A model generated the notes under the pieces. It had not been told where the DNA came from. It saw only the letters and a program-made list of their open reading frames with translations, and did no database searches. DNA of 64,000 bases from Cellulomonas wangsupingiae. GTDB taxonomy: Bacteria > Actinomycetota > Actinomycetes > Actinomycetales > Cellulomonadaceae. The position numbers were made by a program, and so were the translations under genes. The first letter of the stretch is position 1. Every line of letters begins with the position of its first letter. Positions 28,744 to 37,904 of this stretch are shown here, piece after piece. Location: NCBI RefSeq assembly GCF_024508275.1, contig NZ_CP101989.1, positions 3,038,001-3,102,000 on the forward strand. The letters run 5' to 3'.

Positions 28744-29907
28744 GTGGACCGGCCGCTGCGCGACGTGCCCGCGCAGGCACGGGACCTCGTCACCGCCCTG
28801 ACCGCGGCGCTCGACGGCACCGGCCCGGCGGTGCGGCCCCTCGACGAGCCCGCCCCCGCGCGGTCCGTCCACGTGCCCGCGGACGTGGCGCTGGTCGTGC
28901 GCACCTCGGGGTCCAGCGGCCGTCCGCGCGACGTCATGCTGTCCGCCGCGGCGCTGCGCGCCTCCGCGGACGCGACCGCGGCCCGGCTCGGCGGGCCGGG
29001 CTCCTGGCTGCTGGCACTGCCCGTGCACCACGTCGCGGGCCTGCAGGTCGTGCTGCGCTCGCTCCTGGCGGGCGGGCCCCCGGCCACCCTCCCCGACGGG
29101 CCCTTCCGCGCCGCGACCTTCACACAGGCGGCCCGCGCCGCAACCGACGGGGACGGCCGGCACTACACGTCCCTGGTCCCCACCCAGCTGGTGCGCGTGC
29201 TCGACGACGCGGACGCCACCGCCGCGGCGCGCGCCTTCGACGCCGTCCTCGTGGGCGGGGCGGCGTGCCCGCCGCCGCTGCTGGCACGGGCCCGCGCCGC
29301 GGGCGTGCGCGTCGTGACGACCTACGGCATGACGGAGACCTGCGGCGGGTGCGTGTACGACGGGCGGCCGCTCGACGGCGTCGAGGTCGCGGTGGACCGT
29401 GAGCAGCGCGTCACGCTCACCGGGCCCGTGCTCGCGACCGGCTACCTGCACCGCCCGGACCTCGACGCGACGACGTTCGTCACCGCCGAGGGCCGCCGCT
29501 GGCTGCGCACGGCCGACCGGGGACGCCTCGCCGACGGCGTCCTGCACGTGCTCGGCCGGCTCGACGACGTGCTGGTCACCGGCGGCGTGAAGGTCGACCC
29601 CCTCGCGGTCGAGGAGGTCGTCGCCCACGTCGCCGACGTGCGCGAGGTGTGCGTGGTCGGCGTCCCGGACCAGCACTGGGGGCAGTCGGTCGTCGCCGTC
29701 GTCGTGACCCGGGGCGGCGTCGTCCCGCCCCTGACGCCCCTGCGCACGGCGGTCGCCGCCGTGCTCGGGCCGGCGAGCGCGCCGCGGCAGGTGCTCGTGG
29801 TCGACGAGCTGCCGATGCGAGGGCCGGGCAAGCCCGACCGCCGCGCGGTCGCCCGCCTGGCCACGGAGCGCATGGCCTCGCCCACCCGCCCCGACGACGC
29901 CCCCTGA
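28744..29907 (+). CDS. menE: o-Succinylbenzoate-CoA ligase
   Basis: Compact ANL-superfamily enzyme, 387 residues, activating o-succinylbenzoate with ATP and CoA. VVRTSGSSGRPRDVMLS is the P-loop-like A3 motif. ALPVHHVAGLQVVLRSLL and SLVPTQLVRVL are typical of MenE. TTYGMTETCGGCVYDG is motif A5. RTADRGRL and GRLDDVLVTGGVKVDPLAVE are A7/A8. GPGKPDRRAV holds the C-terminal catalytic lysine. It is followed 14 bp later by menA, so the two form an operon. Confidence 0.92.
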   Translation: MDRPLRDVPAQARDLVTALTAALDGTGPAVRPLDEPAPARSVHVPADVALVVRTSGSSGRPRDVMLSAAALRASADATAARLGGPGSWLLALPVHHVAGLQVVLRSLLAGGPPATLPDGPFRAATFTQAARAATDGDGRHYTSLVPTQLVRVLDDADATAAARAFDAVLVGGAACPPPLLARARAAGVRVVTTYGMTETCGGCVYDGRPLDGVEVAVDREQRVTLTGPVLATGYLHRPDLDATTFVTAEGRRWLRTADRGRLADGVLHVLGRLDDVLVTGGVKVDPLAVEEVVAHVADVREVCVVGVPDQHWGQSVVAVVVTRGGVVPPLTPLRTAVAAVLGPASAPRQVLVVDELPMRGPGKPDRRAVARLATERMASPTRPDDAP

Positions 29908-29921
29908 CGACGAGGAGCACC

Positions 29922-30791
29922 ATGGCCACCGCCTCCGACTGGATCGCCGGCGCCCGCCCGCGCACCCTGCCCGCCGCTGTCGCCCCGGTCCTCGTCGGGA
30001 CGGGCGCGGCGGCGCAGGTCGACGCGGCGTCCGCCGGCCGTGCGCTGCTCGCGGCGGGCGTGGCCCTCGCGCTGCAGGTGGGCGTCAACTACGCCAACGA
30101 CTACTCCGACGGGGTGCGCGGCACCGACGTGGACCGCGTCGGTCCCCGGCGGCTCACCGCGTCGGGCGCGGCGGCGCCCCGCCAGGTGCGCGGCGCCGCG
30201 TTCACCGCGTTGGGCGTCGCCGCCCTGCTGGGGCTGTGGCTCGTGGTGCTGTCGGGCGCCTGGTGGCTGCTCGCGGTGGGCGCGCTGGCCGTCGTCGCCG
30301 CGTGGACGTACACCGGCGGGCGGCGCCCGTACGGGTACCTCGGGCTCGGCGAGGTCGGCGTCTTCGTGTTCTTCGGCCTCGTGGCCGTGCTGGGGACGAC
30401 GTACACGCAGGCGGGCCGGGTCACGTGGCCGGCGGTGGTCGGCGCCGTCGCGATCGGTCTGCTCGCGTGCGCCCTGCTGATGGCCAACAACCTGCGGGAC
30501 ATCCCCACGGACGCCCTGGTCGGCAAGCGCACGCTCGCCGTCCGGCTCGGCGACCACCGGGCCCGCCGCGCGTACGCGGCGATGGTGGTGCTGCCCGTGC
30601 TCCTGGGGGCCGTGTGCGCGGTCGCCGCGCCGTGGTCGCTGCTCGTGCTGCTGCTGCTCGCGCCCGCGGTGCTGCTCGCCGTGGCCGTGCTGGCCGGTGC
30701 GCGCGGCATCGCGCTCGTCCCCGTGCTGGGCGGCACGGGCCTGCTCGAGCTCGGGTTCGGGATGCTGCTGGGCCTCGGGCTGGCGCTGTAG
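29922..30791 (+). CDS. menA: 1,4-Dihydroxy-2-naphthoate polyprenyltransferase
   Basis: UbiA-superfamily membrane enzyme, 289 residues, that attaches the polyprenyl chain to make demethylmenaquinone. The first Asp-rich motif is in NYANDYSDGVRGTDVDR. The second acidic region is LLMANNLRDIPTDALVGKR. About eight hydrophobic segments surround them. ATG 29922 lies behind CGAGGAG. It is the membrane-entry step between menE upstream and menG elsewhere in the window. Confidence 0.94.
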   Translation: MATASDWIAGARPRTLPAAVAPVLVGTGAAAQVDAASAGRALLAAGVALALQVGVNYANDYSDGVRGTDVDRVGPRRLTASGAAAPRQVRGAAFTALGVAALLGLWLVVLSGAWWLLAVGALAVVAAWTYTGGRRPYGYLGLGEVGVFVFFGLVAVLGTTYTQAGRVTWPAVVGAVAIGLLACALLMANNLRDIPTDALVGKRTLAVRLGDHRARRAYAAMVVLPVLLGAVCAVAAPWSLLVLLLLAPAVLLAVAVLAGARGIALVPVLGGTGLLELGFGMLLGLGLAL

Positions 30792-30816
30792 GCGCCGACG
30801 ACGGCGCGCGGCGGTC

Positions 30817-31110
30817 TCAGGCCCCGCGGTGGTCCTGGACGGCCGACCGCTCGACCTCGGCGTCCTCCGCGTCCTCGTCCGCACCGGCCCCCGCGGCCTG
30901 GCCGGCGGCGCCGCGGCGCCGCTCGGCACGAGCGGCGAGGTGGAGCGCGGCCGCGTCGCGCTGCCGGCGCAGCAGCACGTAGGACAGGGCGAACGCGATC
31001 ACGGCGGCCAGGACGGGAGCCACCCAGGAGCGCATCCCGGCCCACCACAGCACGCCGGTCACGGCGAGGAAGAGGACGACGCGCAGCAGGGAGTAGACGA
31101 GAACGGGCAC
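30817..31110 (-). CDS. DUF4229 membrane protein
   Basis: 97 residues: two predicted helices (VYSLLRVVLFLAVTGVLWW and WVAPVLAAVIAFALSYVLL), then RRQRDAA and an Ala/Glu/Arg-rich cytoplasmic tail ending VQDHRGA. This matches the DUF4229 pattern in actinobacteria; function unknown. Start is GTG 31110, exactly six bases after TACCCT, hence probably leaderless. It is convergent with menA and divergent from the next gene. Confidence 0.75.
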   Translation of the reverse strand: MPVLVYSLLRVVLFLAVTGVLWWAGMRSWVAPVLAAVIAFALSYVLLRRQRDAAALHLAARAERRRGAAGQAAGAGADEDAEDAEVERSAVQDHRGA

Positions 31111-31116
31111 GCCCCC

Positions 31117-31146
31117 AGGGTAGGCGCCGCCGGGCGCGTCTAGGGT
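31117..31146. promoter_or_regulatory. Back-to-back leaderless promoters
   Basis: TACCCT on the minus strand (31122-31117) serves GTG 31110, and TAGGGT on the plus strand (31141-31146) serves GTG 31153. Both have exactly six bases between the hexamer and the start codon. Only 42 bp separates the two coding regions. Confidence 0.65.
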
Positions 31147-31152
31147 GGACAG

Positions 31153-31509
31153 GTGCTCAGGTACCTGCCGTTGATCCTCGCCGTCGCCCTCATCATCTAC
31201 TGCGTCTTCGACGTGCTGGGGAGCGACGAACGGGCACGACGCGGCCTGCCGACCACCGTGTGGCTGCTGATCGTGCTGCTCCCGTTCGTCGGTGGCGTGG
31301 TGTGGCTCGTCGTGCGCCGTCGCGCACCGCACGCCGGTGCCCCGGGGGCACGCGGCGGCGGGCCGGTCGCACCGGACGACGACCCGGAGTTCCTGTTCCG
31401 GCTCGACCAGGAGCGCCGGCGCCGTCAGCGGCAGGACGGGAGCGACCGGCCGGACGACGGCAGCACCGCCGACGGGAGCAGCACGGCGGACGGGCCGCCG
31501 GCGGCCTGA
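31153..31509 (+). CDS. PLDc_N-type small membrane protein
   Basis: 118 residues. The N-terminal ~55 residues form two helices with the PLDc_N pattern: LILAVALIIYCVFDVLGSD, then TTVWLLIVLLPFVGGVVWLVV. A charged tail follows (DDDPEFLFRLDQERRRRQR) and ends in a Ser/Thr/Asp/Ala-rich segment. The domain resembles the N-terminus of cardiolipin synthases, but no catalytic HKD domain is present. Function unknown. GTG 31153 is probably the first base of the transcript. Confidence 0.7.
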   Translation: MLRYLPLILAVALIIYCVFDVLGSDERARRGLPTTVWLLIVLLPFVGGVVWLVVRRRAPHAGAPGARGGGPVAPDDDPEFLFRLDQERRRRQRQDGSDRPDDGSTADGSSTADGPPAA

Positions 31510-31537
31510 GCCGGCCCGCGCCGACGGCCGTCGGGGC

Positions 31538-32548
31538 TCACAGCCCCGAGTACGAGTGCAGCCCGTCGACGAACAGGTTGACGACCGTGAAGTTGGCGAT
31601 CACGGCGGCGTAGCCGACGAAGGCGATGTACGCGGCACGACGTCCCGTCCAGCCCCGCGTGGTGCGCGCGTGCAGGTACGCGGCGTAGACGACCCACGCG
31701 ACGAACGTGCCGACCTCCTTGGGGTCCCAGCCCCAGAACCGGCCCCACGCCTCCTCGGCCCAGATCGCCCCGCCGATGAGCGTGAACGTCCACAGCACGA
31801 AGCCGACGGCGTGCAGGCGGAACGACATCGCCTCGAGACGCCGCGCGTCGGGCACCTGCTCCAGCCACGCGAACGCGGGGCCGGTGACGCGCGCCCCGGC
31901 GAACGCCTGGCGCACGCCGTCGGCCTTGCTCCAGGGCCGGTCGAGGCGCGAGCGCCCCTCGTCGCGGGACTCGCGCAGGACCTGCAGCGCGGCCGTCGCG
32001 AACGCGACCGTGAACACCCCCGTCGCCAGGATCGCGACGCCCACGTGGATGACCAGCCAGTACCGCTGCAGGGCGGGCTGGACCGCGTCCGCCTGCACGT
32101 GCAGCGTGTTCAGCGCGAGCACCAGGGCCAGGACCGACATGCCGGTGACGACCACCCCGACGAAGGCGATGGGCCGGCGCCGCTGCACGACGACGAGGAC
32201 GGCGGCGGCGCAGAACGTGCCCACGATCGTGAACTCGTACATGTTGGCGGTCGGCCAGCGGCCCGCCGCGACCCCTCGCAGCACGATCGCGACGAGCAGC
32301 AGCAGCGTGCCGAGCACGAGCGTCGACCACGCGATGCCGGCAGCCTTGCCGCGCACGGGCGCGCCCGGCGTCACCGCTGCCGCCGGCGCGGCGGACGGAC
32401 CCCCGACAGCGACGGGCTCGCGCACCTCCCGCGCGGCGCGCGCCACCTCGGCGACGCGCGCCAGGTCGACGGCGTACGCGACGAGCGCGATGGTCAGCGC
32501 GGTCGCGGCCGACCAGACGAACAGGTCGCTCAGCTCGGCGACGTTCAT
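31538..32548 (-). CDS. ccsB: Cytochrome c biogenesis protein CcsB/ResC (haem handling)
   Basis: 336 residues, last gene of the System II cytochrome c maturation operon. The tryptophan-rich haem-binding WWD motif is WGRFWGWDPKEVGTF, flanked by histidine-bearing helices (WLVIHVGVAILATG, RLHAVGFVLWTF, YAAYLHARTTRGW). With ResB it exports haem and joins it to apocytochrome c outside the membrane. ATG 32548 overlaps the resB stop (ATGA). The N-terminal ~70 residues hold an extra helix and a linker. Confidence 0.94.
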   Translation of the reverse strand: MNVAELSDLFVWSAATALTIALVAYAVDLARVAEVARAAREVREPVAVGGPSAAPAAAVTPGAPVRGKAAGIAWSTLVLGTLLLLVAIVLRGVAAGRWPTANMYEFTIVGTFCAAAVLVVVQRRRPIAFVGVVVTGMSVLALVLALNTLHVQADAVQPALQRYWLVIHVGVAILATGVFTVAFATAALQVLRESRDEGRSRLDRPWSKADGVRQAFAGARVTGPAFAWLEQVPDARRLEAMSFRLHAVGFVLWTFTLIGGAIWAEEAWGRFWGWDPKEVGTFVAWVVYAAYLHARTTRGWTGRRAAYIAFVGYAAVIANFTVVNLFVDGLHSYSGL

Positions 32549-34278
32549 GTCGTGTCCTCCTGCGGGCCTGCGGACCCGGTGGTGTGGTGCGAGGGGCCTG
32601 GCGTGCCGAGCACGTCGGCCAGGACGCGGTCGAGCTCTGGCTGCAAGCCGATGTCGTCGCCGCGGGCGAGGCCGGCGGCGGTGATCACTGTAGTCGCCGG
32701 GCCGGGACCATCGTCCTGCGCGGGTGCCGCCCGCAGCCACAGGCGGCGGCGGGGGGCGAACAGCGAGACCGTCAGCCCCGCGAGCGCGAGCAGCGCGAAC
32801 GTCAGCACCCACGCGAGCGAGGGGTCGTGGCGCAGGTCGAGGGCGACGAACCGGGGCAGGTCGTCGAACGTCAGCGTGCCCAGCCCGTCGGGCAGCTCGA
32901 CCGTCTCGCCCGGACGCACGTAGAGCGTGACGACCTCGCCCGCGTCGTCGACGGCCTGCTCCATGCGCGACTCGTCGAGGCGGTAGGCGTTCTGCGGCAC
33001 CCCCGTGTCCAGGCCGAGGTTGCCGGACCACACCGAGAGCACGAGCAGCGGGTCGGCGGGCTGCGGGTCCACCGAGCGCCACAGCCCCGGGGCGGGCTCG
33101 ACGGCCGTGGGCAGCAGGTACCCGACGAGCCCGACCTGCGGCTGGTCCCCCGACACGTCGGGGACCTTGACCACGCCGCGCGACGTGTAGACGTCGTCCT
33201 GCGGCAGGAACGGCACGGGGCCGGAGAAGGCGACCTCGCCCGCGGCGTCGTGCACGGTGACCGCGGGCGCGTACCCGTTGCCCTGCAGGTACACCTTGGC
33301 GCCGCCGGCGACGATCGGGTGGTTCACCTTGATCGTGCGCTCCTGCGGCTCGCCCCCCGGCTCGGCGACCGTGACGTACGCGGTGAAGTCGCGCGACTGC
33401 AGCGTGGCGGGGTCGAAGCGCGCCTCGAAGTCGTCGAGGCGCATGGTGAACGGCACCAGGTCGGCGGGGTCGAACGCGGTGCCGCGCTCGAACGTGTCGT
33501 AGGCGGCCTGCACGTTGGCGAAGCCGGTGCCCTGCACGACGATCGCCTGGCCGCGGTAGTGCAGCATCTGGCCGGCCGCCATCGCGACGAGCAGGCCGAG
33601 CAGCGCCAGGTGGAACACGAGGTTGCCGGTCTCGCGCAGGTACCCGCGCTCCGCGGACACCGACCAGGTGCCGCCGCCCTCGTCGTGCACGTCCGCACGG
33701 AACGCCGGCACCCCGAGCCGGCGGCGGCGCAGCACTGCCGCGGCCCGCTCGACGACGACCTGCGGCGCGTCGGGCGACGTGCCCGCACCCTGGGCGGGGA
33801 ACCGCGCGAGCCTGCGCGGCGTGCGCGGGGGGCGTCCCCGCACGGCCGCCAGGTGGACGCGCGTGCGCGGCAGGATGCAGCCGATCAGCGAGACGAACAG
33901 CAGGAGGTAGATCGCGGAGAACCAGACCGACGCGTACACGTCGAAGAACCCGAGCCGGTCGAGCCACGGCCCGGTCGACGGGTGGTCGGTCAGGTACGCC
34001 GCGACGCCGGCCGGGTCCTGCGGACGCTGCGGGAACATGGTGCCGGGCACGGCGGCCACCGCCAGCAGCACCAGGAGCAGGAGCGCGACCCGCATGCTCG
34101 TCAGCTGGCGCCAGGCCCAGCGCAGCCAGCCGACGGGGCCGAGGGCGGGCAGCTGCCCACCGGTCGCGGGTGCCGGCGGCGGCGCTCCCTGGCCGCCGTC
34201 GGAGAACGCGTCGTCGAGACCGGCGGGGCGGTAGCCCGGGGACGTCGTGGCGGCGCCCGGCCGCGTCGTGCCGCTCAC
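32545..34278 (-). CDS. resB: Cytochrome c biogenesis protein ResB
   Basis: 577-residue partner of CcsB. After a ~50-residue hydrophilic start it has the ResB helices ([60 protein letters not shown]). A large extracytoplasmic domain follows, and a last helix ([18 protein letters not shown]) leads to a cytoplasmic tail. RDFTAYVTV and INHP-like [20 protein letters not shown] are conserved in the family. GTG 34278 overlaps the ccdA stop (GTGA). Confidence 0.93.
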   Translation of the reverse strand: MSGTTRPGAATTSPGYRPAGLDDAFSDGGQGAPPPAPATGGQLPALGPVGWLRWAWRQLTSMRVALLLLVLLAVAAVPGTMFPQRPQDPAGVAAYLTDHPSTGPWLDRLGFFDVYASVWFSAIYLLLFVSLIGCILPRTRVHLAAVRGRPPRTPRRLARFPAQGAGTSPDAPQVVVERAAAVLRRRRLGVPAFRADVHDEGGGTWSVSAERGYLRETGNLVFHLALLGLLVAMAAGQMLHYRGQAIVVQGTGFANVQAAYDTFERGTAFDPADLVPFTMRLDDFEARFDPATLQSRDFTAYVTVAEPGGEPQERTIKVNHPIVAGGAKVYLQGNGYAPAVTVHDAAGEVAFSGPVPFLPQDDVYTSRGVVKVPDVSGDQPQVGLVGYLLPTAVEPAPGLWRSVDPQPADPLLVLSVWSGNLGLDTGVPQNAYRLDESRMEQAVDDAGEVVTLYVRPGETVELPDGLGTLTFDDLPRFVALDLRHDPSLAWVLTFALLALAGLTVSLFAPRRRLWLRAAPAQDDGPGPATTVITAAGLARGDDIGLQPELDRVLADVLGTPGPSHHTTGSAGPQEDTT

Positions 34279-35201
34279 AGCGCCGGCACGAACGGGTCGC
34301 CACCGGTCAGGACGCCCTGCAGCCAGGCCGCCCACGTGCCCCACGCACCGGTGAGGAGCGCCGCACCGAGCACGACGAGCACCGCGCCGCCGGTGCGCTG
34401 CACCGCCAGCCGGTGGCGTCCCAGCCACCGCAGCGCACGTCGCGACCGCTGCAGGCCGAGCCCGACGAGCACGAACGGCACCCCGAGGCCCACGCAGAAC
34501 GCGGCCGCGAGCAGCGCGCCGCGCCCGGCCGAGCCGCCGGTCAGCGAGAGCGTGAGGATCGCGGCGAGCGTCGGGCCGATGCAGGGTGTCCAGCCCAGGC
34601 CGAAGGCGACGCCGAGCACGGGCGCGCCCCACACGCCGGCCCGCGGCGCCAGCCGGACCCGCCGGTCGGCCTGCAGGAACGGGACGGCACCGAGGAACGC
34701 GAGGCCGAGCACGACCGTCAGCGCGCCGAGCACGCGGCTGACCGGGTCCTGCCACTGCCACAGCGCCGCACCGAGCGACCCGGCGAGCGCGCCGAACGCG
34801 ACGAACACCGCGGAGAAGCCCGCGACGAAGAGCGCGACGCCGAGCACCAGCGCGCGGCGGCCGGGGCGGGCGGGCAGCGGCACCGCGGTGCCGGCGACGG
34901 GCACGGCGGCCCCCGCGGCGGCGGGGCGCGCGTCGGCGGGCCGGGCGTCGACGGTCGCGCGTGCGCGCGCACCGAGGCGGACGACGTCCGTGGCGTCGAC
35001 GACGCCCAGCCGGGCACCGGTCCCGCGCCGCTCCCCGCCGACGAGGCCGCCGAGCAGACCGAGGTAGCCCGGCACCAGCGGCAGGACGCACGGCGAGGCG
35101 AACGAGACGAGCCCTGCCAGGAGCGCGACGGGCACGGCGAGCAGCAGCGACCCGTCGGCGACGGTCGAGCCGACGCCGAGCACCGCCACGCCGACGTTCA
35201 T
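34275..35201 (-). CDS. ccdA: Thiol-disulfide carrier CcdA
   Basis: Six-helix membrane protein, 308 residues, that moves reducing power from cytoplasmic thioredoxin to the outer thioredoxin (TlpA). Key cysteines are in [20 protein letters not shown] and [17 protein letters not shown], both standard. Between them lies a long insertion of about 50 residues rich in Arg/Ala/Pro. ATG 35201 overlaps the tlpA stop (ATGA). Confidence 0.94.
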   Translation of the reverse strand: MNVGVAVLGVGSTVADGSLLLAVPVALLAGLVSFASPCVLPLVPGYLGLLGGLVGGERRGTGARLGVVDATDVVRLGARARATVDARPADARPAAAGAAVPVAGTAVPLPARPGRRALVLGVALFVAGFSAVFVAFGALAGSLGAALWQWQDPVSRVLGALTVVLGLAFLGAVPFLQADRRVRLAPRAGVWGAPVLGVAFGLGWTPCIGPTLAAILTLSLTGGSAGRGALLAAAFCVGLGVPFVLVGLGLQRSRRALRWLGRHRLAVQRTGGAVLVVLGAALLTGAWGTWAAWLQGVLTGGDPFVPAL

Positions 35202-35842
35202 CGGCCGTCCGCCGCGCCGGTCGCGCCCGCGGCGGACCCGGGGGCCTCGGCGAGCAGGTCGTCGACCAGCGCGCGCAGGGTCGACGCCTCGACGAGCCCG
35301 AGGACGCGCGCCGCGACGCGGCCCTCGCGGTCGAGCAGCACGGTGGTGGGCACGGCGTTGACCGGCACGACCCCCTGCAGCGCGGCGATCGCGGAGCCGC
35401 CCGTGTCGTCGAGCGACGGGTACGGCACCTCGAGCCGGCGCTGGAAGGCCTGCGCGGTCCCGGCGGCGTCCCGGCTGTTGATGCCCAGCACCCGCAGGCC
35501 GTCGTCGGCGTAGTCCGTGGCGACCTGCGCGAGGTCGGGCGCCTCCGCCCGGCACGGCGGGCATGCGGCGTACCAGGTGTTGAGCAGCACGACGTCGCCG
35601 CGCCACTGCGCGAGGTCGTGCGCGGTGCCCTCGTAGTCGGTGCCCGTGATGTCCAGGGGGCCGACGCGGTCGGCCGGCGCCCACGTCGTCGTCGAGCCGT
35701 CGCCGGACTGGTACCCCTGGTCGACGACGTCCGGGGCGGCACGGTCCTCGTCCGTGCCGCCCGCGCAGCCGGCGAGCAGCAGGAGGACCGCCGTCCCCGT
35801 CGCGAGGGCGGCCGTGAACCGGGATGCCGGGCGTCGCCGCAC
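35198..35842 (-). CDS. TlpA/ResA-like thioredoxin lipoprotein
   Basis: 214 residues with a lipobox (LLAGC, Cys26) and a thioredoxin fold outside the membrane. The redox pair is Cys94-Cys97 in [17 protein letters not shown], where WYAACPPC replaces the more usual WASWCPPC. The cis-proline is in [11 protein letters not shown]. It should keep the cytochrome c haem-binding cysteines reduced, fed by CcdA. Start GTG 35842 is one base after the upstream phosphatase stop. Confidence 0.9.
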   Translation of the reverse strand: MRRRPASRFTAALATGTAVLLLLAGCAGGTDEDRAAPDVVDQGYQSGDGSTTTWAPADRVGPLDITGTDYEGTAHDLAQWRGDVVLLNTWYAACPPCRAEAPDLAQVATDYADDGLRVLGINSRDAAGTAQAFQRRLEVPYPSLDDTGGSAIAALQGVVPVNAVPTTVLLDREGRVAARVLGLVEASTLRALVDDLLAEAPGSAAGATGAADGR

Positions 35843-35843
35843 G

Positions 35844-36500
35844 TCAGGCCCCGGCGACCTGGGACGCGCCGGGCAGCAGCGCGGCGGCCGGCTCGCCGTA
35901 GCCGACCCCGACGAGCGTGTCGTCCTCGAACCGCAGGCTCGTCAGCGACGCGAGCGCGCACTGCCGGCGGCGCGGGTCGTGCCACAGCCGGCGGTTCTCC
36001 AGCGCGAGGCGGGTGACCCAGATCGGCAGCTGGTGGCTGACGAGCACGGCCTCGTGGCCGCGTGCGGCGACGCGGGCGGCGTCGACCGCGGCGAGCATCC
36101 GGTCGACCTGCTCGGCGTACGCCTCGCCCCAGGAGGGGCGGAACGGGTTGCGCAGGTGCGGCCAGTGCCGCGGGTGGCGCAGCGAGCCGTCGCCCACCCC
36201 GAAGGTCATGCCCTGGAAGTGGTTGGCGGCCTCGACGAGCCGGTCGTCGGTCCCGACGGGCAGCCCGAAGGCCGCCGCGATGGGAGCGGCCGTCTCCTGG
36301 GCGCGCTGCAGCGGCGACGCGGTGACGACCACGACGTCGCGGCGCGGCGCGTCCTGCGCCCCGGCCAGCGTGCGGGCGACGAGCTCGGCCATCTGCTGCC
36401 CGCGCTCGGACAGCCGGTAGCCGGGCAGCCGGCCGTACAGGAGACCGTCGGGGTTGTGGACCTCACCGTGCCGCAGCAGGTGGACCGTCGTGGCGACCAT
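35844..36500 (-). CDS. Histidine phosphatase (phosphoglycerate-mutase-like)
   Basis: 218 residues. VHLLRHGEVHNPDGLLYGRL carries the catalytic RHG histidine. TASPLQRAQETAAPIA has the conserved Arg, and AVLVSHQLPIWV the second catalytic histidine. The substrate is not apparent. It heads the tlpA-ccdA-resB-ccsB run with a 1-bp gap, a pairing I recall from mycobacteria. Start ATG 36500 has GAGACT six bases before it; an in-frame extension to 36587 lacks similarity. Confidence 0.88.
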   Translation of the reverse strand: MVATTVHLLRHGEVHNPDGLLYGRLPGYRLSERGQQMAELVARTLAGAQDAPRRDVVVVTASPLQRAQETAAPIAAAFGLPVGTDDRLVEAANHFQGMTFGVGDGSLRHPRHWPHLRNPFRPSWGEAYAEQVDRMLAAVDAARVAARGHEAVLVSHQLPIWVTRLALENRRLWHDPRRRQCALASLTSLRFEDDTLVGVGYGEPAAALLPGASQVAGA

Positions 36501-36506
36501 GTGCAC

Positions 36507-36512
36507 AGTCTC
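36507..36512 (-). promoter_or_regulatory. Possible -10 element of the phosphatase-ccs operon
   Basis: GAGACT, six bases before ATG 36500. Only two consensus positions match, but the spacing is the one used by leaderless genes nearby. Confidence 0.35.
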
Positions 36513-36546
36513 GCAAAGTCTTCCGGGTGCCCGGCACCCGGCGGGC

Positions 36547-37128
36547 TCAGCGCGGCCGCCCCACCCCGTCGGGCGCGGCGGGGGCACCGGCCGGTGCGCG
36601 CAGGTGCTCGACGACCACCTGCATCGCGACGCCGAGCGCGGCGAGCTGGGTGTCGTCGAGCACGTCGACGAGGTGGGCGCGAACCGACTCGACGTGCCCG
36701 GGTGCCGCGGCGACGAGCACCTGCCAGCCGTGCTCGGTGAGCACGCAGTTGACGCCCCTCGCGTCGTCGCGCGCGGGCTCGCGTCGGACGATGCCGTCGC
36801 GCTCCATGCGGGCCACGGTGTGCGTCAGGCGGCTGCGCGAGTGCGCCAGGTCGTCGGCCAGCTCGGACATGCGCAGCGCGTGCCCCGGCGCCTCGGACAG
36901 GCGGACGAGCACCTCGTACTCCCCCAGCGACAGCCCGCTGCAGTCGTCGAGCTCGCGTGCGAGCACGTCGAAGAGCAGCGCCGTGCCGTCGCGGAACGCC
37001 CGCCAGTGCTTCTGCTGGGACTCCGAGAGCCAGCGCACGTCGTCGGGGGCGGACGGGGTGGCAGGGGTGGCGTCGGGCGGGCCGGCGTCGTCCGGCTGCA
37101 CCTTGGCCGTCGAGCTGCGGGTCGGCAC
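36547..37128 (-). CDS. MarR-family transcriptional regulator
   Basis: 193 residues with the winged helix: LSLGEYEVLVRLSEAPGHAL, MSELADDLAHSRSRLTHTVA (recognition helix) and RMERDGIVRREPARDDARGV (wing). The N-terminal ~40 residues are a Pro/Ala/Asp-rich extension. I choose GTG 37128 because AGGAGG sits five bases upstream. An in-frame GTG at 37182 lacks such a site. It is divergent from yceI and may control it; the ligand cannot be guessed. Confidence 0.85.
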   Translation of the reverse strand: MPTRSSTAKVQPDDAGPPDATPATPSAPDDVRWLSESQQKHWRAFRDGTALLFDVLARELDDCSGLSLGEYEVLVRLSEAPGHALRMSELADDLAHSRSRLTHTVARMERDGIVRREPARDDARGVNCVLTEHGWQVLVAAAPGHVESVRAHLVDVLDDTQLAALGVAMQVVVEHLRAPAGAPAAPDGVGRPR

Positions 37129-37255
37129 GTCGTCCTCCTGGGGTTGCGGCTCACCGTGCACTGTAGTAGAAAGATCAATCACCGAATACTTGTCGAGTCA
37201 ACGAACCCGTTGGTCCGACGTGCGGACCCCCCACCACGACCCTACGGAGGACCCC
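37129..37255. promoter_or_regulatory. Divergent marR-yceI control region
   Basis: AT-rich for this genome around 37160-37201. Candidate elements are TACAGT on the minus strand (37165-37160), TTGACT on the minus strand (37201-37196), and TTGCGG-17-TAGAAA on the plus strand (37144-37172). An imperfect palindrome, TTGTCGAGTCAA, at 37190-37201 could bind the MarR protein. The assignment is ambiguous. Confidence 0.35.
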
Positions 37256-37825
37256 ATGACCGCTCTCCCCACCGGCACGACCGCTCTCCCCACCGGCCTG
37301 ACCGCCGGCACCTGGAACATCGACCCCTCGCACACCGAGGCGTCGTTCACCGTCCGCCACGCGGGCATCTCCAAGGTCCGCGGCACCGTCGCGGTCACCT
37401 CGGGCGTCCTGACCGTCGGCGAGGACCTCGAGGCGTCGTCCGTGACCGTCACGCTCGACCCCACGACCGTCAGCACCGGCGACGCCAACCGCGACGGCCA
37501 CCTCAAGAGCGGCGAGTTCTTCGACGTCGAGAAGTTCGGCGACTGGACCTTCACGTCCACCGCGGTGCGCGAGAGCGGCTCCGAGCACGTCGTGGTCGGC
37601 GACCTGACGATCCACGGCGTCACCCGCGAGGTCGAGCTCGAGACGACGTTCAACGGCACGGCCGTCGACCCGTTCGGCAACACGCGTGCGGGCTTCGAGG
37701 CCACCGTGACCATCTCCCGCAAGGACTTCGACCTGACGTGGAACGCCGCGCTCGAGGCCGGCGGCGTGCTCGTCGGCGACAAGGTGCGCATCGACCTCGA
37801 CGTCTCGGCCATCAAGGCGGCCTGA
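37256..37825 (+). CDS. YceI family protein
   Basis: 189-residue YceI lipocalin-like protein, thought to bind isoprenoid-type lipids. TWNIDPSHTEASFTVRHAG is the family opening. HLKSGEFFDVEKFGDWTFTS, GDLTIHGVTREVELETTF and FEATVTISRKDFDLTWN follow. There is no signal peptide, so it is probably cytoplasmic. ATG 37256 lies behind ACGGAGG. The first 14 codons are a 21-bp tandem duplication encoding TALPTGT then TALPTGL. It ends at a strong terminator. Confidence 0.92.
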   Translation: MTALPTGTTALPTGLTAGTWNIDPSHTEASFTVRHAGISKVRGTVAVTSGVLTVGEDLEASSVTVTLDPTTVSTGDANRDGHLKSGEFFDVEKFGDWTFTSTAVRESGSEHVVVGDLTIHGVTREVELETTFNGTAVDPFGNTRAGFEATVTISRKDFDLTWNAALEAGGVLVGDKVRIDLDVSAIKAA

Positions 37826-37858
37826 GCCACCCGCCGGCACCGCCCGGCACCCACGCCC

Positions 37859-37887
37859 GAGGGCGCGACCCGCTCGGTCGCGCCCTC
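37859..37887. terminator. Bidirectional terminator between yceI and rex
   Basis: Perfect 12-bp arms GAGGGCGCGACC and GGTCGCGCCCTC around the loop CGCTC, between convergent genes. Confidence 0.8.
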
Positions 37888-37904
37888 GCGGCGTCCGGGC
37901 ACCG

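Noticed and set aside
37129..37182. Longer MarR start at GTG 37182
   Set aside because: The inner GTG at 37128 has AGGAGG five bases upstream; the outer one has none and would push into the promoter region.
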